DNA of 64,000 bases from Oerskovia flava. Its GTDB lineage: Bacteria > Actinomycetota > Actinomycetes > Actinomycetales > Cellulomonadaceae. Within the stretch, counting starts at the first letter, position 1. Each line of letters opens with the position of its first letter. The stretch covers positions 186,001 to 250,000 of the forward strand of contig NZ_JAOXSR010000004.1 of the NCBI RefSeq assembly GCF_026163685.1, in the 5' to 3' direction. Below are positions 20,067 through 29,401 of this stretch, piece after piece. A program made the translations under genes and the position numbers. The notes beneath the pieces were generated by a model. It did no database searches. It had not been told where the DNA came from and worked only from the letters and a program-made list of their open reading frames with translations.

Positions 20067-21545
20067 GTGACCACCGACACCCCCGCCCGGCCGACGCCGG
20101 CCACCCCTGCCCCCGACGCCGCGCCGTCGGGCACGCGCACCTTCCCCCCGGGCTTCCTGTGGGGGTCGGCCACCGCGTCGTACCAGATCGAAGGAGCCGC
20201 CACCGAGGGTGGCCGCGGCCCGTCGATCTGGGACACGTTCTCCCACACCCCGGGCAAGACGCTGGGCGGTGACACGGGCGACGTCGCGGACGACCACTAC
20301 CACCGCTGGGCCGAGGACGTCGCGCACATCAAGGCGCTCGGACTGGGCGCCTACCGCTTCTCGATCTCGTGGTCGCGGGTCCAGCCCGGCGGCTCGGGGG
20401 ACTTCAACCCCGAGGGCATCGCGTTCTACTCGCGGCTCGTCGACGCGCTCATCGAGGCCGGGGTCAAGCCGGTCGTCACGCTCTACCACTGGGACCTCCC
20501 GCAGGAGCTCGAGGACGCAGGGGGCTGGGCGTCGCGCGAGACCGCCTACGCGTTCGAGCGGTACGCGCGCCGCATGGCGCAGGAGCTGGGGGAGCGCGTC
20601 GACACCTGGACGACGCTCAACGAGCCCTGGTGCTCGGCCTACCTGGGCTACGGCTCCGGCGTGCACGCGCCGGGACGCACCGAGCCCGCGGCGGCGCTCG
20701 CGGCGGTGCACCACCTCAACCTCGCCCACGGGCTCGCGGTCCGCGCGATCCGCGAGGAGCTCGGCGACGACGTCACCACCTCCGTCACGCTCAACCTCCA
20801 CGTGATCCGTCCCGAGGACCCCGACTCGGCGGACGACCTCGACGCCGTGCGGAAGATCGACGCGCTCGCCAACCGCGCGTTCCTCTCGCCGATGCTCGAG
20901 GGCGTCTACCCGGCCGACCTGCTCGCGGACACCGCGCACGTGAGCGACTGGTCGTTCGTCCACGAGGGGGACACCGCGCTCATCAAGGCGCCGCTGTCCG
21001 TGCTGGGCGTGAACTACTACTCCACCGTCAAGGTGCGCCACTTCTCGGGCGAGGGTGAGCGCGCCGAGAACGACGGCCACGGGGCGTCGAGCGCGAGCCC
21101 GTGGATCGGTGTCGAGGACGTCGAGTTCGTCCAGCAGCCCGGCCCGTACACCGCGATGGGCTGGAACATCGAGCCCGCCGGCATGACCGAGCTGCTCGTG
21201 GCCGTCCACGAGGCCTACCCGGGCCAGACGATGATGGTCACGGAGAACGGTGCCGCGTTCGAGGACGAGGTGTCGGCGGACGGCCGGGTGCACGACGACC
21301 GCCGGGTGGCCTACCTCCACGACCACATCGACGCGGTCGGCGCCGCGATCGACGCGGGGGCCGACGTGCGCGGGTACTTCGCCTGGTCGCTCCTCGACAA
21401 CTTCGAGTGGGGCTACGGCTACGAGCGCCGGTTCGGCATCATCCGGGTCGACTACGAGACCCAGGAGCGGATCTGGAAGGACTCGGCGTACTGGTACCGC
21501 CGCCTCGCGACCTCGTCGGCGCTGCCTGCCGTGACGGACGTCTGA
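20067..21545 (+). CDS. GH1 beta-glucosidase
   Basis: A 492-residue GH1 enzyme with FLWGSATASYQIEGA near the start, acid/base Glu in TLNEPWC (about residue 186) and nucleophile Glu in VTENGAAF (about 393), and WSLLDNFEWGYGYERRFGI near the end. Full length and lacking a signal peptide, it would hydrolyse imported cellobiose, cello-oligosaccharides or trimmed xyloglucan fragments to glucose. GTG 20067 follows GAGGA at 20058-20062. A CebR-like box upstream suggests cellobiose control, like bglC of Streptomyces. A strong hairpin follows at 21574. Confidence 0.95.
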   Translation: MTTDTPARPTPATPAPDAAPSGTRTFPPGFLWGSATASYQIEGAATEGGRGPSIWDTFSHTPGKTLGGDTGDVADDHYHRWAEDVAHIKALGLGAYRFSISWSRVQPGGSGDFNPEGIAFYSRLVDALIEAGVKPVVTLYHWDLPQELEDAGGWASRETAYAFERYARRMAQELGERVDTWTTLNEPWCSAYLGYGSGVHAPGRTEPAAALAAVHHLNLAHGLAVRAIREELGDDVTTSVTLNLHVIRPEDPDSADDLDAVRKIDALANRAFLSPMLEGVYPADLLADTAHVSDWSFVHEGDTALIKAPLSVLGVNYYSTVKVRHFSGEGERAENDGHGASSASPWIGVEDVEFVQQPGPYTAMGWNIEPAGMTELLVAVHEAYPGQTMMVTENGAAFEDEVSADGRVHDDRRVAYLHDHIDAVGAAIDAGADVRGYFAWSLLDNFEWGYGYERRFGIIRVDYETQERIWKDSAYWYRRLATSSALPAVTDV

Positions 21546-21573
21546 GGCGACCCGGAACCTCCGAACGGCCCCT

Positions 21574-21610
21574 GACGGGCCCGTCCGCGCGCGGCGCGGG
21601 CGGGCCCGTC
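21574..21610 (+). terminator. Terminator hairpin after GH1
   Basis: Perfect 10-bp arms GACGGGCCCG (21574-21583) and CGGGCCCGTC (21601-21610) enclose a GC-rich loop of 17 bases, 29 bases after the GH1 stop. It probably ends the GH1 transcript. Confidence 0.75.
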
Positions 21611-22021
21611 GGCGTGCTCGGGCGGCCCCGGCGGGGGTGGCCGGCAGCGGACGGCGGCACCGGGCAGCACGGTGATGTTCGTCCCAGTTCCCGACGAGGT
21701 GCCGACACGCCGACGACACGCCGAACGTCCGTCGGATGCAGGCTCGTGCGGTGCGGCGTTTGTCCGGTTGATGACGGCCGCGGTGTGCCGTCGGCACCCG
21801 CCCCGCGGAGCGCCCCGGACGCTTCGCGCGGCGCCCACACGGTGTGGACCGTGGCCGTCCACATGCTGTGGACGAGCGTGCGCCGACGGCGTCCTGGAGC
21901 CGTTCCGGGACGCCGTGAGCGGTGGACGAGCCGGTGCACACGGGGGTGCTCGGCGCGCTGTCGGACCCTCGTGGGAGCATGGTCGAGTGCCTCTACCACA
22001 CGTGGTGCGGGTGAAGTTCAG
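21611..22021. other. Long noncoding spacer before the nrd promoter, with DnaA-box-like core repeats
   Basis: No open frame here looks real. The 7-mer TGTGGAC, the core of the actinobacterial DnaA box (TTGTCCACA), occurs three times in alternating orientation at 21843-21849, 21857-21863 and 21867-21873. The last two form a 17-bp palindrome, and CCACACGGTGTGG (21835-21847) adds another. The flanking TT of the full box is absent. DnaA control of ribonucleotide reductase genes is known in E. coli, so a role is possible but unproven. Confidence 0.4.
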
Positions 22022-22037
22022 ACACGAGATGTAGTGG
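22022..22037. promoter_or_regulatory. NrdR box 1
   Basis: ACACGAGATGTAGTGG fits the NrdR consensus (acaCwAtATaTwGtgt). It lies exactly 32 bases, about three helical turns, from a second box, the spacing usual for the NrdR repressor of ribonucleotide reductase genes. Confidence 0.8.
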
Positions 22038-22053
22038 AGTGGCGCACCGTCGA

Positions 22054-22069
22054 CCACTAGGTATAGTGG
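22054..22069. promoter_or_regulatory. NrdR box 2 overlapping the nrd -10 element
   Basis: CCACTAGGTATAGTGG is a near-perfect NrdR box inside the longer palindrome ACCACTAGGTATAGTGGT (22053-22070). TATAGT at 22062-22067 could be the -10 element, so NrdR binding would block RNA polymerase. The leader from here to nrdH is about 130 bases. Confidence 0.85.
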
Positions 22070-22200
22070 TTTCACGCCCAGAGACCACCACGGGATCCGG
22101 GCCATCACACAGACGTAGTTACAGCGGTGTCCTTCGAGGTCAGAGGCTCATGAGCCCCCACGACCCGGCTCACCAGCCCTACCAGACGAGGAGCCTCAGA

Positions 22201-22445
22201 TGAGCGTCACGGTCTACAGCAAGCCGGCCTGCGTGCAGTGCGACGCGACCTACCGGGCCCTCGACAAGAAGGGCGTCGAGTACACGGTCGTCGACATCAG
22301 CCAGGACGCCGAGGCGCTCGAGCTGGTCCGCGGCCTCGGGTACCTCCAGGCACCCGTCGTCGTCGCCGGCGACACCCACTGGTCGGGCTTCCGCCCGGAC
22401 CAGATCAACGCGCTGGCAGCCGCGACCGCACCGGTCGTGGCCTGA
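22201..22445 (+). CDS. nrdH: Glutaredoxin-like protein NrdH
   Basis: An 81-residue protein with the redox motif CVQC at residues 11-14 and the C-terminal WSGFRPDQINAL, both diagnostic of NrdH. NrdH is reduced by thioredoxin reductase and passes electrons to the class Ib ribonucleotide reductase NrdEF. ATG 22201 is preceded by GAGGAG at 22188-22193. It is first in nrdH-nrdI-nrdE-nrdF behind NrdR boxes. The arms GAGGCTC (22143-22149) and GAGCCTC (22191-22197) could pair and cover the ribosome site. Confidence 0.96.
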
Positions 22446-22458
22446 GCCGACCCGCCCC

Positions 22459-22478
22459 CCGACGCCCTCGGGCGTCGG
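22459..22478 (+). other. Hairpin between nrdH and nrdI
   Basis: CCGACGCC and GGCGTCGG form an 8-bp stem around a CTCG loop, 14 bases after the nrdH stop. It may stabilise nrdH mRNA or partly terminate, raising NrdH relative to the enzyme subunits. Confidence 0.5.
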
Positions 22479-22508
22479 CGCCGGACGGAGCAGGGAGAGG
22501 ACCCGGAC

Positions 22509-22940
22509 ATGGGATCGCTCGTCTACTTCTCCAGCGTCTCGGACACCACGCACCGGTTCGTCCAGCGGTTGGGCCTGCCCGAGCGCGGGATCGACACCCA
22601 TCGCATCCCCGTCCGGCCGGCTGACGGCTTCCTCCGCGTCGAGGAGCCCTACGTCCTGGTGGTCCCCACCTACGGCGGCGGCAACGAAGGCGGCGCCGTG
22701 CCCCGCCAGGTCGTGAAGTTCTTGAACGACACCCACAACAGGTCGTTGATCCGAGGCGTTATCGCCGCGGGCAACACCAACTTCGGCGAGGCGTACTGCA
22801 TCGCCGGCGACATCATCTCCACGAAGTGCCAGGTCCCGTACCTGTACGCCTTCGAACTACTGGGAACAGCCGAGGACGTCCAGCGCGTCCGCGACGGATT
22901 GGGACGATTTTGGCAACGACAGTCACAGATCCCGGCGTGA
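22509..22940 (+). CDS. nrdI: Flavodoxin-like NrdI, activator of class Ib ribonucleotide reductase
   Basis: The 143-residue protein begins [20 protein letters not shown], the FMN phosphate-binding region, and has [20 protein letters not shown] and [19 protein letters not shown], typical NrdI flavin-site motifs. Reduced NrdI supplies the oxidant that assembles the dimanganese-tyrosyl radical in NrdF. Spacing to nrdH is 63 bases, and the stop overlaps the likely nrdE start. GGGAGAGGA upstream of 22509 supports the ATG. Confidence 0.96.
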   Translation: MGSLVYFSSVSDTTHRFVQRLGLPERGIDTHRIPVRPADGFLRVEEPYVLVVPTYGGGNEGGAVPRQVVKFLNDTHNRSLIRGVIAAGNTNFGEAYCIAGDIISTKCQVPYLYAFELLGTAEDVQRVRDGLGRFWQRQSQIPA

Positions 22941-25078
22941 GCGCCGTGCAGGTGCCACTGGCCGGCGCGGAGATGGACTACCACGCGCTCAACGCGATGC
23001 TGAACCTCTACGGCCCCAACGGTGAGATCCAGTTCGACAAGGACCGCCAGGCCGCACGCCAGTACTTCCTGCAGCACGTCAACCAGAACACGGTCTTCTT
23101 CCACGACCTCGCGGAGAAGCTCGAGTACCTGGTCGACAACAAGTACTACGACCCCGCGGTCCTCGCGAAGTACGACCGCGCGTTCGTGAAGTCGCTCTTC
23201 GAGTTCGCCTACTCCAAGAAGTTCCGCTTCGAGACGTTCCTCGGCGCCTTCAAGTACTACACGTCGTACACGCTCAAGACCTTCGACGGGAAGCGCTACC
23301 TCGAGCGCTTCGAGGACCGGGTCTGCATGGTCGCCCTCGGCCTCGCCGACGGCGACGAGCAGCGTGCGCTCGACTTCGTCGAGGAGATCATCTCCGGGCG
23401 CTTCCAGCCCGCGACCCCGACGTTCCTCAACGTCGGCAAGGCGCAGCGCGGCGAGCCCGTCTCCTGCTTCCTGCTGCGCATCGAGGACAACATGGAGTCG
23501 ATCGCGCGCGGCATCAACTCCGCGCTGCAGCTCTCCAAGCGCGGCGGCGGCGTGGCGCTCCTGCTCTCCAACATCCGCGAGCACGGCGCCCCCATCAAGC
23601 ACATCGAGAACCAGTCGTCCGGCGTCATCCCCGTGATGAAGCTCCTGGAGGACTCCTTCTCCTACGCCAACCAGCTCGGAGCACGCCAGGGCGCCGGTGC
23701 CGTGTACCTCCACGCGCACCACCCCGACATCCTGCGCTTCCTCGACACCAAGCGTGAGAACGCCGACGAGAAGATCCGCATCAAGACCCTCTCCCTGGGC
23801 GTCGTCATCCCCGACATCACGTTCGAGCTGGCGAAGAAGAACGAGGACATGTACCTCTTCTCGCCCTACGACGTCGAGCGCGTCTACGGCAAGCCCTTCG
23901 CGGACGTGTCCATCAGCGAGAAGTACGACGAGATGGTCGACGACTCGCGCATCCGCAAGACGAAGATCAAGGCCCGAGACTTCTTCCAGACGCTCGCCGA
24001 GCTCCAGTTCGAGTCCGGCTACCCGTACATCATGTTCGAGGACACGGTGAACCGTGCGAACCCCATCAAGGGCCGCATCACCCACTCGAACCTCTGCTCG
24101 GAGATCCTCCAGGTCTCCACGCCGTCGACGTTCAACGAGGACCTGTCCTACGACCACGTCGGCCGGGACATCTCCTGCAACCTCGGCTCGCTCAACATCG
24201 CCAAGGCGATGGACTCACCCGACTTCGCGAAGACGATCGACACCTCGATCCGGGCCCTCACCGCGGTCTCGGACCAGACGAGCATCGAGTCCGTGCCGTC
24301 CATCAAGCGGGCCAACGACGGTGGCCACGCGATCGGCCTCGGGCAGATGAACCTGCACGGATACCTCGCCCGCGAGCGCATCCACTACGGCTCCACCGAG
24401 GGCGTCGACTTCACGAACATCTATTTCTACACCGTCGCCTACCACGCGATCGCGGCGTCGAACCGGCTCGCGATCGAGCGGGGCCAGGCCTTCCTCGGCT
24501 TCGAGGAGTCCGCCTACGCCAGCGGCGAGTACTTCACCAAGTACACCGACCAGGTGTGGGAGCCGGCCACCGACCGCGTGCGCCAGCTCTTCGCCGACGC
24601 CGAGGTCCACATCCCGACGCAGGACGACTGGAAGGCCCTGGCAGCCTCCGTGCGCGAGCACGGGATCTACAACCAGAACCTCCAGGCCGTGCCGCCGACG
24701 GGCTCGATCTCGTACATCAACAACTCCACGTCGTCGATCCACCCCGTCGCCGCGAAGATCGAGATCCGCAAGGAAGGCAAGATCGGTCGCGTCTACTACC
24801 CGGCGCCGTACCTGACGAACGACAACCTGGAGTACTACCAGGACGCGTACGAGATCGGGTACGAGAAGATCATCGACACCTACGCCGCGGCGACGCAGCA
24901 CGTCGACCAGGGTCTGAGCCTCACGCTGTTCTTCAAGGACACCGTGACGACGCGCGACGTCAACCGCGCGCAGATCTACGCGTGGCGCAAGGGCATCAAG
25001 ACGCTCTACTACATCCGTCTGCGTCAGCTCGCGCTCGAGGGCACCGAGGTCGAGAACTGCGTCAGCTGCATGCTGTGA
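22937..25078 (+). CDS. nrdE: Class Ib ribonucleotide reductase large subunit
   Basis: A 713-residue catalytic subunit, closely resembling mycobacterial NrdE and lacking the ATP-cone of class Ia. It shows [60 protein letters not shown] and the redox tail VENCVSCML, whose cysteines receive electrons from NrdH. It reduces ribonucleoside diphosphates to deoxy forms. GTG 22937 overlaps the nrdI stop; an in-frame TTG at 22910 would add nine residues and cannot be excluded. The 241-base gap to nrdF, with a 19-bp inverted repeat, is unusual. Confidence 0.96.
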   Translation: MSAVQVPLAGAEMDYHALNAMLNLYGPNGEIQFDKDRQAARQYFLQHVNQNTVFFHDLAEKLEYLVDNKYYDPAVLAKYDRAFVKSLFEFAYSKKFRFETFLGAFKYYTSYTLKTFDGKRYLERFEDRVCMVALGLADGDEQRALDFVEEIISGRFQPATPTFLNVGKAQRGEPVSCFLLRIEDNMESIARGINSALQLSKRGGGVALLLSNIREHGAPIKHIENQSSGVIPVMKLLEDSFSYANQLGARQGAGAVYLHAHHPDILRFLDTKRENADEKIRIKTLSLGVVIPDITFELAKKNEDMYLFSPYDVERVYGKPFADVSISEKYDEMVDDSRIRKTKIKARDFFQTLAELQFESGYPYIMFEDTVNRANPIKGRITHSNLCSEILQVSTPSTFNEDLSYDHVGRDISCNLGSLNIAKAMDSPDFAKTIDTSIRALTAVSDQTSIESVPSIKRANDGGHAIGLGQMNLHGYLARERIHYGSTEGVDFTNIYFYTVAYHAIAASNRLAIERGQAFLGFEESAYASGEYFTKYTDQVWEPATDRVRQLFADAEVHIPTQDDWKALAASVREHGIYNQNLQAVPPTGSISYINNSTSSIHPVAAKIEIRKEGKIGRVYYPAPYLTNDNLEYYQDAYEIGYEKIIDTYAAATQHVDQGLSLTLFFKDTVTTRDVNRAQIYAWRKGIKTLYYIRLRQLALEGTEVENCVSCML

Positions 25079-25113
25079 GCTAGTCGTCGCGTCGTGCGAC
25101 GTCCACGGCCTCT

Positions 25114-26300
<1,187 letters not shown>

Positions 26301-26341
26301 CCCGGTCGCCATTCGACACCGGCACCGGTACCCACAGACAC

Positions 26342-26380
26342 CGACGACCGCCGCCCCGCGAGGGACGGCGGCCGTCGTCG
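26342..26380. terminator. Terminator hairpin between nrdF and the phosphoribosyltransferase gene
   Basis: CGACGACCGCCG at 26342 can pair with the CGGCGGCCGTCGTCG segment ending at 26380 (one small bulge) around a loop rich in C and G. It lies 41 bases after nrdF and 8 bases before the end of the convergent gene, so it may serve both. Confidence 0.65.
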
Positions 26381-26388
26381 TACACCGG

Positions 26389-26922
26389 TCAGTCGGCCGG
26401 GCGGGGCTGTGCGCCGTCGACTGGCGGGTCCGCCGACCACGGGAACGTGATCCACAGGTCGGTGTCCTTCCACGAGTAGTCCGGCCGGACGATCGAGCGC
26501 GGCTTCGTGTAGAGCACCGCCGACCGGGCCTCGGTGCCGTGCCCGTCGAGCATCTCCATCACCAGGGCGAGGGTCCGGCCCGAGTCGGCGACGTCGTCGA
26601 CCACGAGGACGCGCGACCCCGGCAGCTCGGACGTGTCCATGAGCGGCGGAAGGACGCGCGGGTCCGGCAACGTCTGGCCGATGTCCGTGTAGAACTCGAC
26701 GTTCAGCGTGCCGACGCCCTTGGTGCCCAGGGCGTAGGCCACGGCGCCCCCGGGCACCAGGCCGCCGCGAGCGATGGCGACGACCACGTCGGGCCGGAAC
26801 CCGCTCGCCACGACCTGCTCGGCGAGCTCTCGGGCAGCCGCCCCGAAGGCGTCCCACGTGAGGACCTCACGCTCCGGCGCGAGGTCCTCTGCTGCGCCCC
26901 TGGCGCCGTCCTGGATCGTCAT
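26389..26922 (-). CDS. Phosphoribosyltransferase family protein
   Basis: This 177-residue protein has the PRPP-binding motif VLVVDDVADSGRTLALVMEM (about residues 105-124) and VVAIARGGLVPGGAVAYALG upstream, as in xanthine/hypoxanthine-guanine type enzymes. The hood and substrate specificity cannot be read, so purine salvage is likely but not certain. The minus-strand sequence TAGAGT (26929-26934) lies 6 bases before the ATG with no ribosome site, suggesting a leaderless transcript. It is convergent with nrdF. Confidence 0.88.
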   Translation of the reverse strand: MTIQDGARGAAEDLAPEREVLTWDAFGAAARELAEQVVASGFRPDVVVAIARGGLVPGGAVAYALGTKGVGTLNVEFYTDIGQTLPDPRVLPPLMDTSELPGSRVLVVDDVADSGRTLALVMEMLDGHGTEARSAVLYTKPRSIVRPDYSWKDTDLWITFPWSADPPVDGAQPRPAD

Positions 26923-26950
26923 GCCCCGACTCTACGGCGACTCACCACGA

Positions 26951-26992
26951 CGCACGACGGCCGCCTCCCGACAGGGAGACGGCCGTCGTGCG
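26951..26992 (-). terminator. Terminator hairpin after the FKBP lipoprotein gene
   Basis: A perfect 13-bp stem CGCACGACGGCCG / CGGCCGTCGTGCG (26951-26963 and 26980-26992) continues inward as CTCCC-GACA-GGGAG. It lies 42 bases past the stop of the minus-strand FKBP gene. Confidence 0.8.
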
Positions 26993-27033
26993 TGCTGCCG
27001 TGACGTCGGTACGTCGCGGCTGCTGCTGAGCGA

Positions 27034-28005
27034 CTACTGCGCCGCGAGGATGTCCACCACGAAGATCAGCGGCGAGTCGGGGGCGATGGAGCCGTCAGGG
27101 GTGCCGTCGGCGCCGTAGGCGAGGTCCGAGGGGATGACGAGCAGGACCTGGCTGCCGACCGTCTGGCCGGCGATGCCCTGGGTCCAGCCGGCGATGACAC
27201 CGGTCAGCGGGAAGTCGGTGGGCGTGCCACGCTCCCAGGACGAGTCGAACACCTCGCCGTCGAACGTCCAGCCGGTGTAGTGCGCCGTGACCGTCTGCTC
27301 CTCGGTCACCTCGGCGCCGTCACCGGTGATGAGCGGCTGGACGATGAGCTCGTCAGGAGCCTCGTAGCCCTCGGGAATCTCGATGCTCGGCGTGCCGTCC
27401 TCACCCAGGGTGACGGTCGGCAGCCCGTCCTCAGGCTCCACGGCCTCGCCCTCGGCGCGGTCCGGGATGTTCTGCGCGTCGGAGACCTCGACCACGAGCA
27501 GCTCGACCGAGCTCGTCCCGTCGCCCATGTCGACCGGGTTCGCGAAGACGATGCGGGCGCCGATCTGCTGACCGGACAGCACCTCGTTGAGCTGCGGGAA
27601 GATCGACTGGTCGCCCAGGGTGATCGAGTCGGGCGTGCCGCCCTCCCACGTCGAGCCGTTCTTCTCGCCGTCGGCCCCGTTGTAGGAGACGTAGTCGATG
27701 CTGAGCTTCTGGCCGTCCTCGAGGTCGGCACCCGTGCCCGGCGTGTCGAGGATCGCGACCGTGGCCGACACCTCGAACGGGGTCTCGAACTCCACCGTCG
27801 GCTCGGAGCCGGCGTCGCCGGTGATCGTGACGGCCTCCAGCGCCGCGATGTCCTCGGGCGACGCCTCGGGGACGTCCGCCGTGGGGTCCGTGGCCGTGGT
27901 GGTGGCGTCGTCCGCCGGGGCGTCGCTGTCGGAGCCGCAGCCGGACAGGACGAGCGCTGCTCCGAGCGCGAGCGCGGCGACGCCGCGCGTGGTGCGGTGC
28001 TTCAC
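27034..28005 (-). CDS. FKBP-type peptidyl-prolyl isomerase lipoprotein with two FKBP-like domains
   Basis: The 323-residue protein starts with a lipoprotein signal (VAALALGAALVLSGCGSDSD, lipobox LSGC, Cys about residue 23). The C-terminal domain (about residues 220-323) is a normal FKBP: VTAHYTGWTFDGEVFDSSWE, GVIAGWTQGIAGQTVGSQ and PSDLAYG. A first region (about 75-185) has the same layout (KLSIDYVSYNGADGEKNG, STWEGGTPDSITLG, QLNEVLSGQQIGARIVFANP) but has lost typical catalytic aromatic residues. It should assist folding of exported proteins outside the membrane. GTG 28005 is likely leaderless, with TAGGAC at 28013-28018. Confidence 0.9.
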   Translation of the reverse strand: MKHRTTRGVAALALGAALVLSGCGSDSDAPADDATTTATDPTADVPEASPEDIAALEAVTITGDAGSEPTVEFETPFEVSATVAILDTPGTGADLEDGQKLSIDYVSYNGADGEKNGSTWEGGTPDSITLGDQSIFPQLNEVLSGQQIGARIVFANPVDMGDGTSSVELLVVEVSDAQNIPDRAEGEAVEPEDGLPTVTLGEDGTPSIEIPEGYEAPDELIVQPLITGDGAEVTEEQTVTAHYTGWTFDGEVFDSSWERGTPTDFPLTGVIAGWTQGIAGQTVGSQVLLVIPSDLAYGADGTPDGSIAPDSPLIFVVDILAAQ

Positions 28006-28136
28006 GTGGGGGGTCCTAACGTCGAGGTGGCGCTGTCCGCCAGGTGGTGGCGGGCGCCGGACGCGAACACTCTAGCGGCCGAGGCTGGGAGTCGGCTGGA
28101 CCCGTCCGCGCCAGCAGGCGGTGACCCTCCCGGAGC

Positions 28137-28451
28137 GTGGACAATGGGAAGGTGCCGTCACGTCGTCCGTCCCGTCGCAGGCCCCGCGACGGTAGCCACC
28201 CGCCGCTCGACCTCGACCGTGCGCTCGGCCAGATGCGCGCGGAGTCCGGGCCCGACGGCGAGTGGTCGGTGCGGACCGTGCGCGGCAGCGAGAAGCAGTA
28301 CCTGTGCCCGGGGTGCAACCAGCAGATCCCCGCGGGCACCGGCCACGTCGTCGTCTGGCGCAACGACTCCTGGTTCTCGGACGAGCACGCCCTCGGCGAG
28401 CGCCGCCACTGGCACTCCGGCTGCTGGCGCGCGCGCGGACGCCGTCGCTGA
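28137..28451 (+). CDS. Small conserved actinobacterial protein with zinc-ribbon-like motif
   Basis: A 104-residue basic protein whose core reads SGPDGEWSVRTVRGSEKQYL then CPGCNQQIPAGTGHVVVW and HWHSGCWRARGRRR. The CPGC pair and the later H-x-H...C cluster could bind zinc. Similar proteins are common beside alpha/beta hydrolase genes in actinobacteria, often labelled ATP/GTP-binding without proof. The start is uncertain: GTG 28137 or GTG 28152, neither with good ribosome-site spacing. Function unknown. Confidence 0.75.
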   Translation: MDNGKVPSRRPSRRRPRDGSHPPLDLDRALGQMRAESGPDGEWSVRTVRGSEKQYLCPGCNQQIPAGTGHVVVWRNDSWFSDEHALGERRHWHSGCWRARGRRR

Positions 28452-28483
28452 AGCCCGCAGCCGACGGGCGACGGACGGGCGGT

Positions 28484-28489
28484 TAGGCT
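28484..28489 (+). promoter_or_regulatory. -10 element of a leaderless promoter
   Basis: TAGGCT lies 8 bases before the ATG at 28498 and 5 before an in-frame GTG at 28495. Transcription would start at or next to the start codon, and there is no ribosome site, so the following hydrolase gene is probably leaderless. Confidence 0.5.
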
Positions 28490-28497
28490 CGGACGTG

Positions 28498-29325
28498 ATG
28501 AACGCGCACAGCGCCGCGGGCGCCGCCGAACCGATCCGCTCCCTGACCGTGCTGCCCGCACGCCGGGAGGACATCGAGCTCCACACCGCGGACGGACTGA
28601 CCCTCGTCGGCGAGCTCGCGCTGCCCGAGGCCGCGCCGCCGGTCGCCACGCTCGTCACCCTCCACCCGCTGCCCACGCACGGCGGCTACATGGACTCGCA
28701 CGTCTACCGCAAGGCGGCGTGGCGGCTCCCGGCTCTCGCCGACCTCGCCGTCCTGCGGTTCAACACCCGCGGCACGTCCTCGCCCCGGGGGACGAGCGAG
28801 GGGACGTTCGACGGCGGCGAGGCCGAGCGGTTCGACGTCGCCGCGGCGATCGAGCTCGCCGAGTTCCGCGACCTGCCCAGGCGCTGGCTCGTGGGGTGGT
28901 CGTTCGGCACCGAGCTCGTCCTCAAGCACGGCGCGGACCCGTCGATCGAGGGCGCGATCCTGCTCTCGCCGCCGCTGCACCGGGCCACGGACGCCGACCT
29001 CGACCGCTGGGACGCGTTCGGCAAGCCGCTCGTCGTGCTCGTCCCCGAGCTCGACGACTACCTGCGCCCGGACGAGGCCCGCGAGCGCTTCGCACGGGTG
29101 CGGCAGGCCGAGGTGATCGGTGTGGAGGGGGCCAAGCACCTGTGGGTGGGGGAGCCGTCGGTGCGTCGCGTCCTCGACGAGATCGTCGCGCACGTCCTGC
29201 CCGAGCACCCCGTCCCCCTGCCGACGACGTGGTCCGGCAGCGGTGCCGCCACCGCCGACTCCGACACCGCGGCCAGCGACGAGGCGAGCTACGCGGCGTC
29301 GCGCGACGACGGCACGCCCGACTGA
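28498..29325 (+). CDS. Alpha/beta hydrolase family protein
   Basis: A 275-residue protein of the alpha/beta-hydrolase fold. LVTLHPLPTHGGYMDSHVYR sits where the oxyanion-hole loop is expected, RFNTRGTSSPRGTSEGTFDGG follows, and the nucleophile elbow is VGWSFGTEL (GWSFG, Ser about residue 126). A C-terminal His in EGAKHLWVGEP completes the likely triad. The tail after about residue 245 is low-complexity and acidic. The family includes dienelactone-hydrolase-like and uncharacterised esterases; the substrate cannot be assigned. The open frame upstream of 28498 overlaps the preceding gene and is not coding. Confidence 0.85.
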   Translation: MNAHSAAGAAEPIRSLTVLPARREDIELHTADGLTLVGELALPEAAPPVATLVTLHPLPTHGGYMDSHVYRKAAWRLPALADLAVLRFNTRGTSSPRGTSEGTFDGGEAERFDVAAAIELAEFRDLPRRWLVGWSFGTELVLKHGADPSIEGAILLSPPLHRATDADLDRWDAFGKPLVVLVPELDDYLRPDEARERFARVRQAEVIGVEGAKHLWVGEPSVRRVLDEIVAHVLPEHPVPLPTTWSGSGAATADSDTAASDEASYAASRDDGTPD

Positions 29326-29401
29326 CCGACCGACCCCGTCGTCTCGACGGAACGACGACGGCACCACCGACCGAGCGACCCACGACGACGAGGAGCACGC
29401 C

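Noticed and set aside
21672-22034. 120-residue open frame in the spacer before nrdH
   Set aside because: No ribosome site, biased composition, and it overlaps the NrdR box and palindromes, which better explain the region.
22070-22200. Cobalamin riboswitch in the nrdH leader
   Set aside because: No B12-box-like sequence was seen and the leader is only about 130 bases; class Ib enzymes do not need cobalamin.
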